This document shows positions 16,038-23,357 of a stretch of 31,180 nt of DNA, one piece after another (positions within the stretch are counted from its first letter, which is position 1; every line of letters begins with the position of its first letter). The stretch is from a virus. Location of the stretch: positions 1-31,180 of the IMG/VR virus record IMGVR_UViG_3300046481_000005, one strand, 5' to 3'. The position numbers were made by a program, and so were the translations under genes. The notes below the pieces were generated by a model that was not told the origin of the DNA, did not search any database, and saw only the letters and a program-made list of their open reading frames with translations.

Positions 16038-17567
16038 ATGACGACAAACCTCACCTTCCTGTTCAACCGGGAAGAGTATAAGCATTTGGCTGAAATCGCG
16101 TTGCCGACGACCAACGCTGACGCGGCGCGGATCATGCGCCGGGCTCGGGAACTGCTCGCCTTCAAAAGTCGGTACGAGACCACGCAGACGCGCACCGGCA
16201 TCCCGGCGCTGTGGTACGCGGTTATCAATGAGCGCGAATCCAGCTCTGACTTTGACACGTATCTCGGCAACGGGCAGTCATTAAGTCGGGTGACGTCCCT
16301 TGTCCCTAAGGGGCGCGGTCCCTGGAAAACATGGGAGGACGGCGCGACGGACGCCACTACCTATGACCACGTCGGGCGGCCGGGTCCTGACGGCTGGACG
16401 TGGGAGTGGTTCCTGTTCAAGTGCGAGGGGTGGAACGGGTTCGGCCCCAGGCTCCATGGCCGCCATACCGGCTACCTGTGGTCAGGAACCCAGGTCTATG
16501 ACACGGACCCGGACGGCGGCGGCAAGTATGTGTCGGATGGGAAGTGGAACCCGGACGAGCACGATACGCAGCTCGGGGTTTTCCCTCTCGCTCGGGCTCT
16601 TGTGGCGCTCGACCCATCGCTTGATCTTATTGGACCCGACCCGTTTACTTCAGCCTGGGGCGTCCTTGACGCGCCACCTGCGCCGGTCACTACGCGGCTA
16701 GTGAAACAAGAAGAAAAACTGGCCGGGATTCAGTGGGTGCAGGACTCGTTGAATAAAGTCATGGAAGCCGGGCTGCTTGTCGACGGCTCGTTTGGTCGCC
16801 ATACCCGCGCTTCTGTACGCCGTTTCCAGGAACTCAGCGGTATTTCTGTTGACGGTCAAGTGGGAGACGCGACTTGCGCCGCCATTGACGCGGCGCTGGC
16901 CAACATGTCAAAATCTTCAAGCGTTTCTAAACTTCCAGCCGACGCCGCTCCAGTCATCAGTTCACATAAAGGCCCGTCCATGGATTTGTCCTCAATCATC
17001 AACCTCGCTCAAATGGTGGCGCCGCAATTCGCGCCAGCGCTGGGTGCGGTTAACCCCCTCCTGCCCGTTGCGCTCAACGTGCTTGGCGAGGCCCTGGGGA
17101 ACACCGCGCCGCATACCGCCGACAGCGTGGCGATCGCCGCCTCTAACAAGTTGCCTGACGAACTCGCCACGGCGATCAAGTCGGCTTCTGACGCCTATAT
17201 CAAACATGTGGCCAGCGCCGCGCTCACGGCGTCGGCCGCACAGTCTCCAAATCCCGCGTCCATGGCCCCATCGGCTGTAGCCGCGCCAGTCACCCCCACC
17301 GCAGTTATCCCTGGCTCAGTCGTCACCTCGGCGACGACTGGCGGCATGTATATCGACCGGGTGAGCAGCGGGGCCATGCAGTTCGCCCTCTCTGTCGGCT
17401 CGGCGCTCCTTGGCTCCGGGCTGCTGGACCCGGCGGGGCCTCTTGCTGGCACCTTGAAAGCCTATCCGGTGGCGGGCGCGTTTCTCGCCGTCGCGAGCTG
17501 GTTTATCCATGACCGCATGGTGAAGGCGTCCAACGACGCCACCGCCGCCACAACTCCTTCCAAATAA
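16038..17567 (+). CDS. Modular endolysin: lysozyme domain, peptidoglycan-binding domain, hydrophobic C-terminus
   Basis: A 509-residue protein with AGAGG 6 bases before the ATG. Residues 20-195 resemble the COG5526 lysozyme family: ALWYAVINERESSSDF (candidate catalytic Glu 65 or 67), GRGPWKTWEDGATDA, and GWNGFGPRLHGRHTGYLWSGT. Residues about 230-290 form a PG_binding_1-like domain (IQWVQDSL, LLVDGSFGRHTRASVRRFQ, GISVDGQVGDAT). Beyond that is an Ala/Pro/Ser linker and hydrophobic segments near 310-345 and 445-490, the last ending VASWFIHDR. There is no N-terminal signal peptide. It should cleave the glycan backbone of peptidoglycan at the end of infection; the hydrophobic tail could tether it to the membrane. 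It is followed by a hairpin and a one-TM protein, consistent with a lysis cassette. Confidence 0.75.
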   Translation: MTTNLTFLFNREEYKHLAEIALPTTNADAARIMRRARELLAFKSRYETTQTRTGIPALWYAVINERESSSDFDTYLGNGQSLSRVTSLVPKGRGPWKTWEDGATDATTYDHVGRPGPDGWTWEWFLFKCEGWNGFGPRLHGRHTGYLWSGTQVYDTDPDGGGKYVSDGKWNPDEHDTQLGVFPLARALVALDPSLDLIGPDPFTSAWGVLDAPPAPVTTRLVKQEEKLAGIQWVQDSLNKVMEAGLLVDGSFGRHTRASVRRFQELSGISVDGQVGDATCAAIDAALANMSKSSSVSKLPADAAPVISSHKGPSMDLSSIINLAQMVAPQFAPALGAVNPLLPVALNVLGEALGNTAPHTADSVAIAASNKLPDELATAIKSASDAYIKHVASAALTASAAQSPNPASMAPSAVAAPVTPTAVIPGSVVTSATTGGMYIDRVSSGAMQFALSVGSALLGSGLLDPAGPLAGTLKAYPVAGAFLAVASWFIHDRMVKASNDATAATTPSK

Positions 17568-17573
17568 ATGAAC

Positions 17574-17600
17574 GCCCGGCGTTATTCCATAACGCCGGGC
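17574..17600. terminator. 12-bp stem hairpin after the endolysin gene
   Basis: Arms GCCCGGCGTTAT (17574-17585) and ATAACGCCGGGC (17589-17600) with loop TCC are perfectly complementary. Following sequence is GGCCTTTCAAATTT on the plus strand and GTTCATTTATTT on the minus strand, so the U-tracts are weak both ways. It starts 6 bases after the endolysin stop and may be a bidirectional terminator where the two convergent operons meet. Confidence 0.6.
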
Positions 17601-17640
17601 GGCCTTTCAAATTTAAACAAATCGCGGAACCGGCGCTGTT

Positions 17641-18093
17641 ATGGTAAAAAAACCTCCCGAATTCGGTTCCAACGGCAATGGGGAGCGCCCCGTGCATGAG
17701 CGTATTTCGCGCCTTGAAGGGCATTACGAGTCTCTTGCGGCTCGTATCGGTGGCGTGGAGTCGAAAATGGATAAGGTTCTCGACATCCTCGGTCAGCAAC
17801 GCGCCAAACAACTCCCACCGGTTCAGACAATTCTAGCGACCGCCGCCATATCGATGGGGATCGTTTCGACTCTGATAGGCGGTTTTTTTTGGTTAGTGGA
17901 TACGCGCGTCGGTTCAGCAGTTGCGAACAGCGACAAATTCGTGAACCAGATGACGGACAAGGGGGGGATTTGGGTCACGCTTTCCCGGATGGACGACCGT
18001 TTAAACGGTCTGGAACGGGATGTGAACTCGGCGGTCAAATGGCGGCCGGTCCTCTCAAGTGAGGCTGAAAGTCCGACCGCCCCAAAGCATTAG
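17641..18093 (+). CDS. Coiled-coil single-TM protein, lysis candidate
   Basis: A 150-residue protein. Residues 18-52 form a likely coiled coil (HERISRLEGHYESLAARIGG...DKVLDIL), residues about 62-86 form one hydrophobic transmembrane span (TILATAAISMGIVST...GGFFWLV), and a second amphipathic helix follows (RMDDRLNGLERDVN). Placement after the endolysin and the single TM suggest a holin, spanin-like or XhlA-like accessory lysis protein, but there is no diagnostic motif. The ribosome site is weak. Its TAG stop overlaps the stop of the convergent minus-strand gene by 4 bases. Confidence 0.6.
   Translation: MVKKPPEFGSNGNGERPVHERISRLEGHYESLAARIGGVESKMDKVLDILGQQRAKQLPPVQTILATAAISMGIVSTLIGGFFWLVDTRVGSAVANSDKFVNQMTDKGGIWVTLSRMDDRLNGLERDVNSAVKWRPVLSSEAESPTAPKH
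17999..18006. repeat. GTTTAAAC palindrome, copy 4 (16-bp palindrome)
   Basis: The flanks extend this copy to a perfect 16-bp palindrome, GACCGTTTAAACGGTC, at 17995-18010. It encodes Asp-Arg-Leu-Asn-Gly in the coiled-coil TM protein, again as CGT-TTA-AAC. Confidence 0.65.
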
Positions 18094-18782
18094 ACCGCTG
18101 TCACGTCGAGCCACTTGTTGTAGAGGCTCATATAGGCGGCGTCAAAAGTCTCCCCAGGCTTCAAAACAAGAAACACGGTTCTGACGCCTCCCCGGTGCAG
18201 GCCGAGCCTAACCTTGTTGGACCCGTCCGAAAATCCCGTTACCGTCATGATATCCCGAAGATCAATCGTCGTCGGAAGACCCGACGAGTCCTTGAACGGG
18301 TGCACCATGCCGACCGTGCGGGGCGGCATGTCCTGCACAGGCGACCGGGTCATGGGGACCGGCGACCTCGGGACTTCTGAGACGACGCCATTTTTTATGA
18401 GCTGGTCCCCGAGAGCCGTCAACGTCTTCCTCTGTTCAATGAGCGTCGGCGCGGCCTTCACTGCTGCGACCTGGGCCGCGAGAGCCACAGGCAGTTCCGG
18501 CGTCTTCACCTTCCGGGGGGCCTTTTTTACCGCGTCGGGCTCATGGACCTCCCGCCACGCTGACATAAGATCAATATACGTGTCGGCGCACTTATTGATC
18601 TTCTCAACGCCTTTCAGATTGTCAGAAGCCAAAGAAAACTCATGCCATCCGCCAGGAACCGCCACCGCGACACCTTGCTGACCGATACGAACAACAAGGC
18701 TTACTTCTTTCAGATTTATAAAGGCTTCATGAACTGCGGGTTCTTTTGAAGAGTCTCTGTAATAAAGCTGGAATATAGTCAT
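18090..18782 (-). CDS. Hypothetical protein with a duplicated beta domain
   Basis: A 230-residue protein; AAGG lies about 8 bases before the ATG. I do not recognise a family. N-terminal (about 18-72) and C-terminal (about 165-228) segments share a layout: an 'x-x-I-x-L-(K/R)-(E/D)-(V/I)' strand, a second strand with (R)IG or GFSDG, a strand with Phe near its centre, then a short helix ending in ...Y-x-x-L or ...NKWLDV. They are joined by a Lys/Pro/Ala-rich linker (KKAPRKVKTPELP). The 77-residue protein at 30831-31064 has a similar single unit. It is last in the leftward operon and ends in a stop overlap with the convergent lysis gene. Function unknown. Confidence 0.55.
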   Translation of the reverse strand: MTIFQLYYRDSSKEPAVHEAFINLKEVSLVVRIGQQGVAVAVPGGWHEFSLASDNLKGVEKINKCADTYIDLMSAWREVHEPDAVKKAPRKVKTPELPVALAAQVAAVKAAPTLIEQRKTLTALGDQLIKNGVVSEVPRSPVPMTRSPVQDMPPRTVGMVHPFKDSSGLPTTIDLRDIMTVTGFSDGSNKVRLGLHRGGVRTVFLVLKPGETFDAAYMSLYNKWLDVTAV

Positions 18783-18792
18783 TGTTAATACC

Positions 18793-19170
18793 TTACCGTG
18801 TTGGTTCTGGGCGGGGCGGGGCGGCTACGAGCCGGGTCACGCCTACGACGCGCCCGAAGTCATCGTGAAAGGGACTGTGCCTGGGGCGTGTCGCAGGGGC
18901 GAAGACATCCGCCCGCCCCAACACGTCTTCGTGGTTCAGAACTTCACGTGAAACGATGAAGATAGCGCCGGGAGTTGGGTCTGGGAGGCCGATCAGGTCC
19001 CCGACGATCGGCGATGAGACAACGGGGATATCGCCGATGGGATCGTGCTCTTCTTCCGTCATCACAACTCTCGCGACTCCATGACTTACGATATCAAATC
19101 TTCTGCCTTTGGAGTCCACGATAGTTATTTCATGAGGCGTCATATTTATAAACCTGGGTCTTTCTGTCAT
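18793..19170 (-). CDS. Conserved phage protein, 'TPHEI' family
   Basis: A 125-residue protein. Its pattern FINMTPHEITIVD near 7-19, RVVMTEEE, IPVV, GLPDPTPGAIFIVSREV near 81-97, then a DVFAP motif and GRVVGVTRLVA matches a widespread small protein of phages and prophages, commonly annotated as hypothetical and thought to be all-beta. The ATG overlaps the upstream stop as TAATG, so it is translationally coupled to the 69-aa gene. No enzymatic residues are apparent. The C-terminus is Pro/Arg-rich. Confidence 0.6.
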   Translation of the reverse strand: MTERPRFINMTPHEITIVDSKGRRFDIVSHGVARVVMTEEEHDPIGDIPVVSSPIVGDLIGLPDPTPGAIFIVSREVLNHEDVLGRADVFAPATRPRHSPFHDDFGRVVGVTRLVAAPPRPEPTR

Positions 19171-19379
19171 TAACGGGCCTCTGGTAAGAAATCGTCTGAA
19201 ATAATCATGTCTTCCGTGAGTTCGAGAACGTCTTTCTGAACTGGATACTTACCTTCTGGGGGTTTCATGATACCCAACAAGAAAGCGTCGGGCTGGTTAC
19301 CCATGGGCTTCTTAATATAGACGTTGATTTTATCCAGGAACTCGGCGAGCTGCTGGCTTGCGGTCTGAGGTTGGTTCAT
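19170..19379 (-). CDS. Small hypothetical protein (69 aa)
   Basis: Strong AGGAG 7 bases before the ATG. The 69-residue product has a polar helical N-terminus (TASQQLAEFLDKINVYIKK), a Pro/Gly turn region (GIMKPPEGKYP) and an acidic C-terminus. No family recognised. It is the first gene after the 24-bp palindrome at 19397-19420, coupled to the next gene by a one-base stop/start overlap. Confidence 0.6.
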   Translation of the reverse strand: MNQPQTASQQLAEFLDKINVYIKKPMGNQPDAFLLGIMKPPEGKYPVQKDVLELTEDMIISDDFLPEAR

Positions 19380-19396
19380 TTCATCTCCTATAGGTC

Positions 19397-19420
19397 ACCG
19401 GCGGCCATATGGCCGCCGGT
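19397..19420. promoter_or_regulatory. Perfect 24-bp intergenic palindrome
   Basis: Arm ACCGGCGGCCAT (19397-19408) is followed immediately by its exact reverse complement. It lies 15 bases after the stop of the Cys4 gene and just before the ribosome site of the 69-aa gene, with no U-tract on either side. It may be an RNA hairpin that trims or protects the transcript, a weak terminator, or a protein-binding site. Confidence 0.5.
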
Positions 19421-19435
19421 CTGCTTCTGATGGGA

Positions 19436-20836
19436 TTAGCGAGGGGGAGTGAGCCCCATCGCGCTATTAAGCTGTCCGCGCAGGGCGTCGGTGGCCGGGC
19501 TCCCCTGCGCCATCCCATAGGCTCCCTGGGGCGAGGCTGGGGCGGCCTTCGCGGCGTTGTCCGCCTCGATCTGGGCCTTTGTCCGGCGGGTGCGCTTTGA
19601 CTTGGCGGCCTCGCCCTCGATTGCCGCGCCGCTGTGCGTATCGGTAGGCTGGTTCTGCGCCGGGGCGTCATACTCGACGTCGCCAGTCTCGTAGGCGTCA
19701 GGTCCTGCAACCTGCTGCGCGCCGGTCGCCGGTCCATGCTGGACCTGATAGACATGGCGGACAGGCTGCTCTGTCGGCTGCTGCTGGTAGCCGCCCCCAG
19801 GCTGGTTCGCATAACCCTGATTAGGCTGCGCATAACCACTGCCCGCTCCACCGCCTGCATACGCCTGATTCGGTCCCTGCTGCTGGTTGAACTGCTGCTG
19901 CTGGTAGCCGCCCCCAGGCTGGTTCACATAACCCTGATTAGGCTGCGCATAACCACTGCCCGCTCCACCGCCTGCATACGCCTGATTCGGTCCCTGCTGC
20001 TGGTTGAACTGCTGCGCTGGCTGCGCGGCTGGGGTATAGGCGAGAGCTGGCTGACCTGCGGGCGCGGCCAAGGCTGGCGCCCAGGTCGCCGGATCAATCG
20101 GCCTGTCATTCGCGCCGAGGAGCGCCTGTGTCTCCGAAGAGAGCATATGGCGGTGAATGATAGGCGTCGAGTTTGGGCCGTGAAACTGCTCATTGTAGCC
20201 AAGCGGGCTCAACGTGAACCTTATGAACCCTTCCTCGTTGGCGATGAAGTAGGCGCGGATCATCACCGACTCGACGCGGGTGATGCGGCCGTCTCTCATC
20301 ATCTGCAACAGCGAACCCCAGTTGGTGAACGCCGCTGGCGGGATATCGAACTGCAACACCGTGTCCCAACTGAACGACGGCACGATAACGGCCAGACGCT
20401 TCTTGGTGGTGCACGCCGGGATTTTCTCGCCGCGCTGAGACAGCGCCGAGCCCCACTCTTTCGCCCAGCAATTCGAGCAGAACGCGGACTGTGGGCTCCT
20501 GGACTCGACCGAGGGGCCAATGCCATTTTCTGACGTACAGACGGGAGGCTGCTTGTTCTTCGGATCGTAGGTGCTGACCTGGGCTGGTCCGGGGATGTTC
20601 GGGTCCTTCGGGGCCAGGGGGAAATGAAGGCGCAGCGGATGCTTGGCCAGTCCGACGAGAATGAATTCGAGGTAAGTCGCCTTGGCGACGTCATCCCACA
20701 TGCCAATCGAGCGGGATTCCTTCCCGACGACCGCCTGCCACTCTTTGTTGTCGGTGCTTATGTGCGCCTGCCTGCCCATCGAAATGCCGACAAGCATGTC
20801 ATCCATAAGATTGGGAAGGGCGAGTTCATTCGTCAT
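19436..20836 (-). CDS. Cys4 protein with Pro/Gln/Gly-rich tail, ssDNA-binding candidate
   Basis: About 466 residues from ATG 20836 (AAGGAG 9 bases upstream); a TTG at 20842 sits too close to that site. Residues 1-240 form a globular region with four cysteines (C100, C120, C123, C142) around WAKEWGS and a KRLAV strand, a pattern seen in phage proteins encoded beside replication genes. From about 245 the sequence becomes Ala/Pro/Gln/Gly-rich, including two 39-residue repeats starting QFNQQQGPNQ. A basic KSKRTRRTKAQIE stretch lies near the end. A zinc-stabilised core plus a flexible tail resembles single-stranded DNA-binding proteins, and the helicase/nuclease neighbours agree, but there is no proof of an OB fold. 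It overlaps the upstream gene by 11 bases. Confidence 0.6.
   Translation of the reverse strand: MTNELALPNLMDDMLVGISMGRQAHISTDNKEWQAVVGKESRSIGMWDDVAKATYLEFILVGLAKHPLRLHFPLAPKDPNIPGPAQVSTYDPKNKQPPVCTSENGIGPSVESRSPQSAFCSNCWAKEWGSALSQRGEKIPACTTKKRLAVIVPSFSWDTVLQFDIPPAAFTNWGSLLQMMRDGRITRVESVMIRAYFIANEEGFIRFTLSPLGYNEQFHGPNSTPIIHRHMLSSETQALLGANDRPIDPATWAPALAAPAGQPALAYTPAAQPAQQFNQQQGPNQAYAGGGAGSGYAQPNQGYVNQPGGGYQQQQFNQQQGPNQAYAGGGAGSGYAQPNQGYANQPGGGYQQQPTEQPVRHVYQVQHGPATGAQQVAGPDAYETGDVEYDAPAQNQPTDTHSGAAIEGEAAKSKRTRRTKAQIEADNAAKAAPASPQGAYGMAQGSPATDALRGQLNSAMGLTPPR
19780..20013 (-). repeat. 117-bp tandem duplication
   Basis: Two adjacent 117-bp units encode 39 residues each (QFNQQQGPNQ ... GGGYQQQ). 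I see a single difference inside the unit, giving Ala versus Val. The near-identity means the duplication is recent or maintained by recombination, and it keeps frame. Confidence 0.8.
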
Positions 20837-21308
20837 TCGCAATGTCTCCTTTTTTGCGAACCTTGATAAATACTGTAGACGTCCTATTCAGCCCAGGCGG
20901 TATGAAATCTTCTAGCACCGCTGGTCCTGGTTTTACTCCGTCTATATAGTCGTCCAATCGCTGGGACGCCCAGGCGTCTATGTCTGAGGCGGATGGTCTG
21001 AGGTCGAAAAGTTCCCATACGCTCCAGTCATTTTGCTGAAGCAGCCAGCGAAGAACGGCGGCCTTATCGACCACCTTATACTCGACCTTCCTTGTTGTAT
21101 AGGCCGTTCCTGATGGGGCTGACACGCTATCAAGGCGGCTCTGTACAAGAGTAGAGGCGAGATAATTCCCGAGAAGAGTTTTCCCCTTCTCATATTCACT
21201 CATCGCAGCTTTCAGTTTTTCTTGTTCAGTCTTGATATAAGCTCTAAGCCTGATGAATTGTTTAATCATCGGCTCAAGTTCATCAACGAGCAGCGGCTTG
21301 TCAGTCAT
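20826..21308 (-). CDS. Conserved phage replication-associated protein
   Basis: 160 residues from ATG 21308, which overlaps the helicase gene's end; a TTG at 21326 would add six residues. The N-terminus is a long helix (LEPMIKQFIRLRAYIKTEQEKLKAAMSEYEKG), followed by the motif SAPSGTAYTTRKVEYKVVDK and a helical segment with WLLQQNDWSVWELFDLRPS. The end is a Pro/Gly turn and a final strand (STVFIKVRKK). Similar proteins are frequent in Proteobacteria phages next to recombination or ssDNA-binding genes but have no settled function. Its place between the helicase and the Cys4 protein suggests an accessory of the same pathway. Confidence 0.6.
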   Translation of the reverse strand: MTDKPLLVDELEPMIKQFIRLRAYIKTEQEKLKAAMSEYEKGKTLLGNYLASTLVQSRLDSVSAPSGTAYTTRKVEYKVVDKAAVLRWLLQQNDWSVWELFDLRPSASDIDAWASQRLDDYIDGVKPGPAVLEDFIPPGLNRTSTVFIKVRKKGDIANDE

Positions 21309-22983
21309 GGACGTCTCTATCTTCAATAAGTTTCAAGAATACGTCCTGCATACTTTCCTGTGTTTGTAGTCTATCATAAACGGCGTCCTCAAGATTATGA
21401 GAAGATACGCATACCACGAGGGTTGGTTTCTTCTGATTTGGACCGCAGATGCGGCGGTTTGCTTGAATCCAGGTCTCAGTTTTATCAACCGGCCCGAACC
21501 AAACTATGACGGACGCGCCGGATAGGTCAAGCCCGAATTTTAATATTTCAGGTTGAGCCACCAAGAATCTCTTACGGCTATTCGAGAGGAAGTCGTTTAA
21601 ACGGTCTGAGCGCTCGTTCGCGGTCACCGAGCCGTCAATAAACACGGTCTGGTCCTTGCCGAGGTGTTTAAATAGGATATGTAAAACTGAAGTAAACGGA
21701 GCCAGGATAATAACTTTATCCTCCGTCTCCTCCAGGACCTCGTCAAGCACCCTCAGACGGCCCGGCGCGTCGACCTTCAAAGCTACGCCCGTGTCGTCGT
21801 AAACCGCGCCAGACAGGATTTGCAGGCTCTTGGAGCGCATGACGCCAGCATTGGCCACACTGATCCGCGAGACGTCGCCATTGGCTGTCTGGAGCAGCGC
21901 CAGGGCGTCTGACTTGAGCTTGCGCAACAGGACCCGCTGCGAATCAGAAAGCTGCGCCCGGCGGCGAACCATGGTCTGTTCCGGCGCGTCGAAGCAATCA
22001 GCGGCGCGGAACCGGACAGCGGGGCGCAGGAGGCGGGCGGCCATCTCGATGGCGGTCACGGTTTCGGCTGCTCCATCCGGCCGCCGGACGAGAATCTGTT
22101 CCTTTGGTTTCCATTTGAACTGAGTCAGCCGCTCCATGAGAAGCTTTTGAACGTTGTCAAACCGATCAATATAGTCGGGCTCGACCAACCGGCGCAACCC
22201 GTGAATGTCTGTCGGCTTCTGCGCCGTAGGCGAGCCGGTCATGGGCCAGCGGAAGAACTTGTGCTTGGCGATAATCTCTCGCCCGGCCTTGCTCCGGTTG
22301 GTCGTGGCGTCCTTGAACGCGCTGGCCTCATCGATGATCACGCCGCCAATGTCGCCCCTCTCGATCAGCAGACGCGCCAGCCCGCCGACGCGCATCTGCT
22401 TGTGGCCGCGCGCGTTCACCTCGAATGTCACCCCCATGCTCAAAATGTCGTGGTTGCCAATGTAGAAATCCACATCCGCCCCAAGCTTCTTGATACGGGC
22501 GGCGGCTGAATGCGCATGGAGAACAGCGCACGTGCGTCGTCCAAGAAATGCGCTGATGATCGCCTGCCGCCACACATCCTTCAGCGTCGACAGGTTGGAT
22601 ATGATCAGGAACTTCAGCCCCGGATACTGCTTCATGAGAAAGTCGGCGGCCCACAGGCTGGCCATGGTCTTGCCCGTCCGCATCTCGTTCAGCACGTAGC
22701 AGACGGGGTTCAACACAAGCATGTTCGCCGTGATCCGTTGGGACGAATACGGCCTGAACAGGCCCGGCCAGTCATACTCGAATATGTCTAGCGGGGGCGG
22801 CACATCGATTTGGCGCTGGTGAAGCGTCCGGAGGTTTTGGAGGGTTCCTTTGATGCAGACGTAGTTGGGGAGCTGGACGATTTGCCCCTCGATCTCGTCT
22901 TGGCGCGGAAACCAAGGGCCTCTCTCAAGACGGTCCCGGTCATAGAGCAGATAGCCGGCGGTCTTATCCCACATGAAAGGCAT
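21301..22983 (-). CDS. SNF2/DEAD-like superfamily 2 helicase
   Basis: A 560-residue protein; GGAG lies about 6 bases before the ATG. Motif I is NEMRTGKT (99-106), motif II is IIDEAS (216-221), motif III-like TGSP at 249-252, and motif VI is QANRRICGPNQ near 507-517. The core is preceded by an aromatic segment, YDWPGLFRPYSSQR near 70-83, that plays the role of a Q-motif in this phage family. It should use ATP to translocate on or remodel DNA during replication or recombination. Its first about 65 codons overlap the end of the VRR-NUC gene in another frame; the start is supported because the overlapped N-terminus (TAGYLLYDRD, VPPPLDIFEYDWPG) resembles relatives. The stop overlaps the next gene. 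Confidence 0.8.
   Translation of the reverse strand: MPFMWDKTAGYLLYDRDRLERGPWFPRQDEIEGQIVQLPNYVCIKGTLQNLRTLHQRQIDVPPPLDIFEYDWPGLFRPYSSQRITANMLVLNPVCYVLNEMRTGKTMASLWAADFLMKQYPGLKFLIISNLSTLKDVWRQAIISAFLGRRTCAVLHAHSAAARIKKLGADVDFYIGNHDILSMGVTFEVNARGHKQMRVGGLARLLIERGDIGGVIIDEASAFKDATTNRSKAGREIIAKHKFFRWPMTGSPTAQKPTDIHGLRRLVEPDYIDRFDNVQKLLMERLTQFKWKPKEQILVRRPDGAAETVTAIEMAARLLRPAVRFRAADCFDAPEQTMVRRRAQLSDSQRVLLRKLKSDALALLQTANGDVSRISVANAGVMRSKSLQILSGAVYDDTGVALKVDAPGRLRVLDEVLEETEDKVIILAPFTSVLHILFKHLGKDQTVFIDGSVTANERSDRLNDFLSNSRKRFLVAQPEILKFGLDLSGASVIVWFGPVDKTETWIQANRRICGPNQKKPTLVVCVSSHNLEDAVYDRLQTQESMQDVFLKLIEDRDVHD
21595..21602. repeat. GTTTAAAC palindrome, copy 5
   Basis: Lies in the helicase gene (minus strand) as CGT-TTA-AAC (Arg-Leu-Asn), with CGTTTAAACG intact. 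Confidence 0.6.
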
Positions 22984-23357
22984 TCTTCACTCCACTGCTC
23001 TAACAAATCTTCCAAGCCGTCGCTGACAAAACCCCATCCGCCGTTCGCCTTCCAATCCCGCAGGAAGTCGGCCTGTTTATCCGTCGCGTCTTTGCCAGGC
23101 GCTTTGGCCTCGATGGCGACCGCCGCAGAACGCCAGACGCCGATAAAATCAACCGCCCTGTCACCCATGCCGTTCTGAACGGGCATGAACCAGAAGACGC
23201 CGAGATGATCGAGGAACGCCTTGATCTCCGCTTTGAAAACCCCCTCAGGGGTTTTCTTGGGGCGCCCTGGTCCGGGAGTCCTCTTTCTGCGCGGCGCGCC
23301 GCTGGCGTCTATGATCGTCTCGACCACGACGCCAGCAAGGGGTTTCGGCTCATCCAT
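22788..23357 (-). CDS. VRR-NUC domain nuclease
   Basis: 189 residues from ATG 23357, which overlaps the upstream zinc-ribbon stop by 8 bases; the frame is open further upstream but that part overlaps the zinc-ribbon gene. An AT-hook-like PGPGRPKK lies near 29-36. The VRR-NUC core spans about 40-122: QNGMGDRAVDFIG (Asp 70), AIEAKAPG (Glu 83, Lys 85) and DKQADFL (Gln 95), the PD-(D/E)xK residues. The family includes replication- and repair-associated nucleases. The domain ends near residue 122, yet the frame continues for 65 more Ser/Lys/Arg-rich codons entirely inside the helicase gene. That tail may be a stop-loss extension. A role in phage recombination or host DNA degradation is inferred from the neighbours. 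Confidence 0.75.
   Translation of the reverse strand: MDEPKPLAGVVVETIIDASGAPRRKRTPGPGRPKKTPEGVFKAEIKAFLDHLGVFWFMPVQNGMGDRAVDFIGVWRSAAVAIEAKAPGKDATDKQADFLRDWKANGGWGFVSDGLEDLLEQWSEECLSCGIRPPAICSMTGTVLREALGFRAKTRSRGKSSSSPTTSASKEPSKTSGRFTSAKSMCRPR
23236..23255. other. AAAACCCC-CTCA-GGGGTTTT hairpin inside the VRR-NUC gene
   Basis: Eight-bp stem with a 4-base loop, lying wholly in coding sequence (Thr-Pro-Glu-Gly-Val-Phe). It shares the 12 bases CCCCCTCAGGGG with the hairpin at 3244-3255. It could pause transcription on either strand; coincidence with codon choice is possible. Confidence 0.35.

Noticed and set aside
19780-20013. Possible CRISPR-like repeats
   Set aside because: The two 117-bp units are adjacent, in frame and without spacers; this is a coding duplication.
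19634-20533. 299-residue open frame antisense to the Cys4 gene
   Set aside because: It contains the 117-bp repeat in reverse and Leu/Arg-rich noise; it would collide with a well-supported gene.
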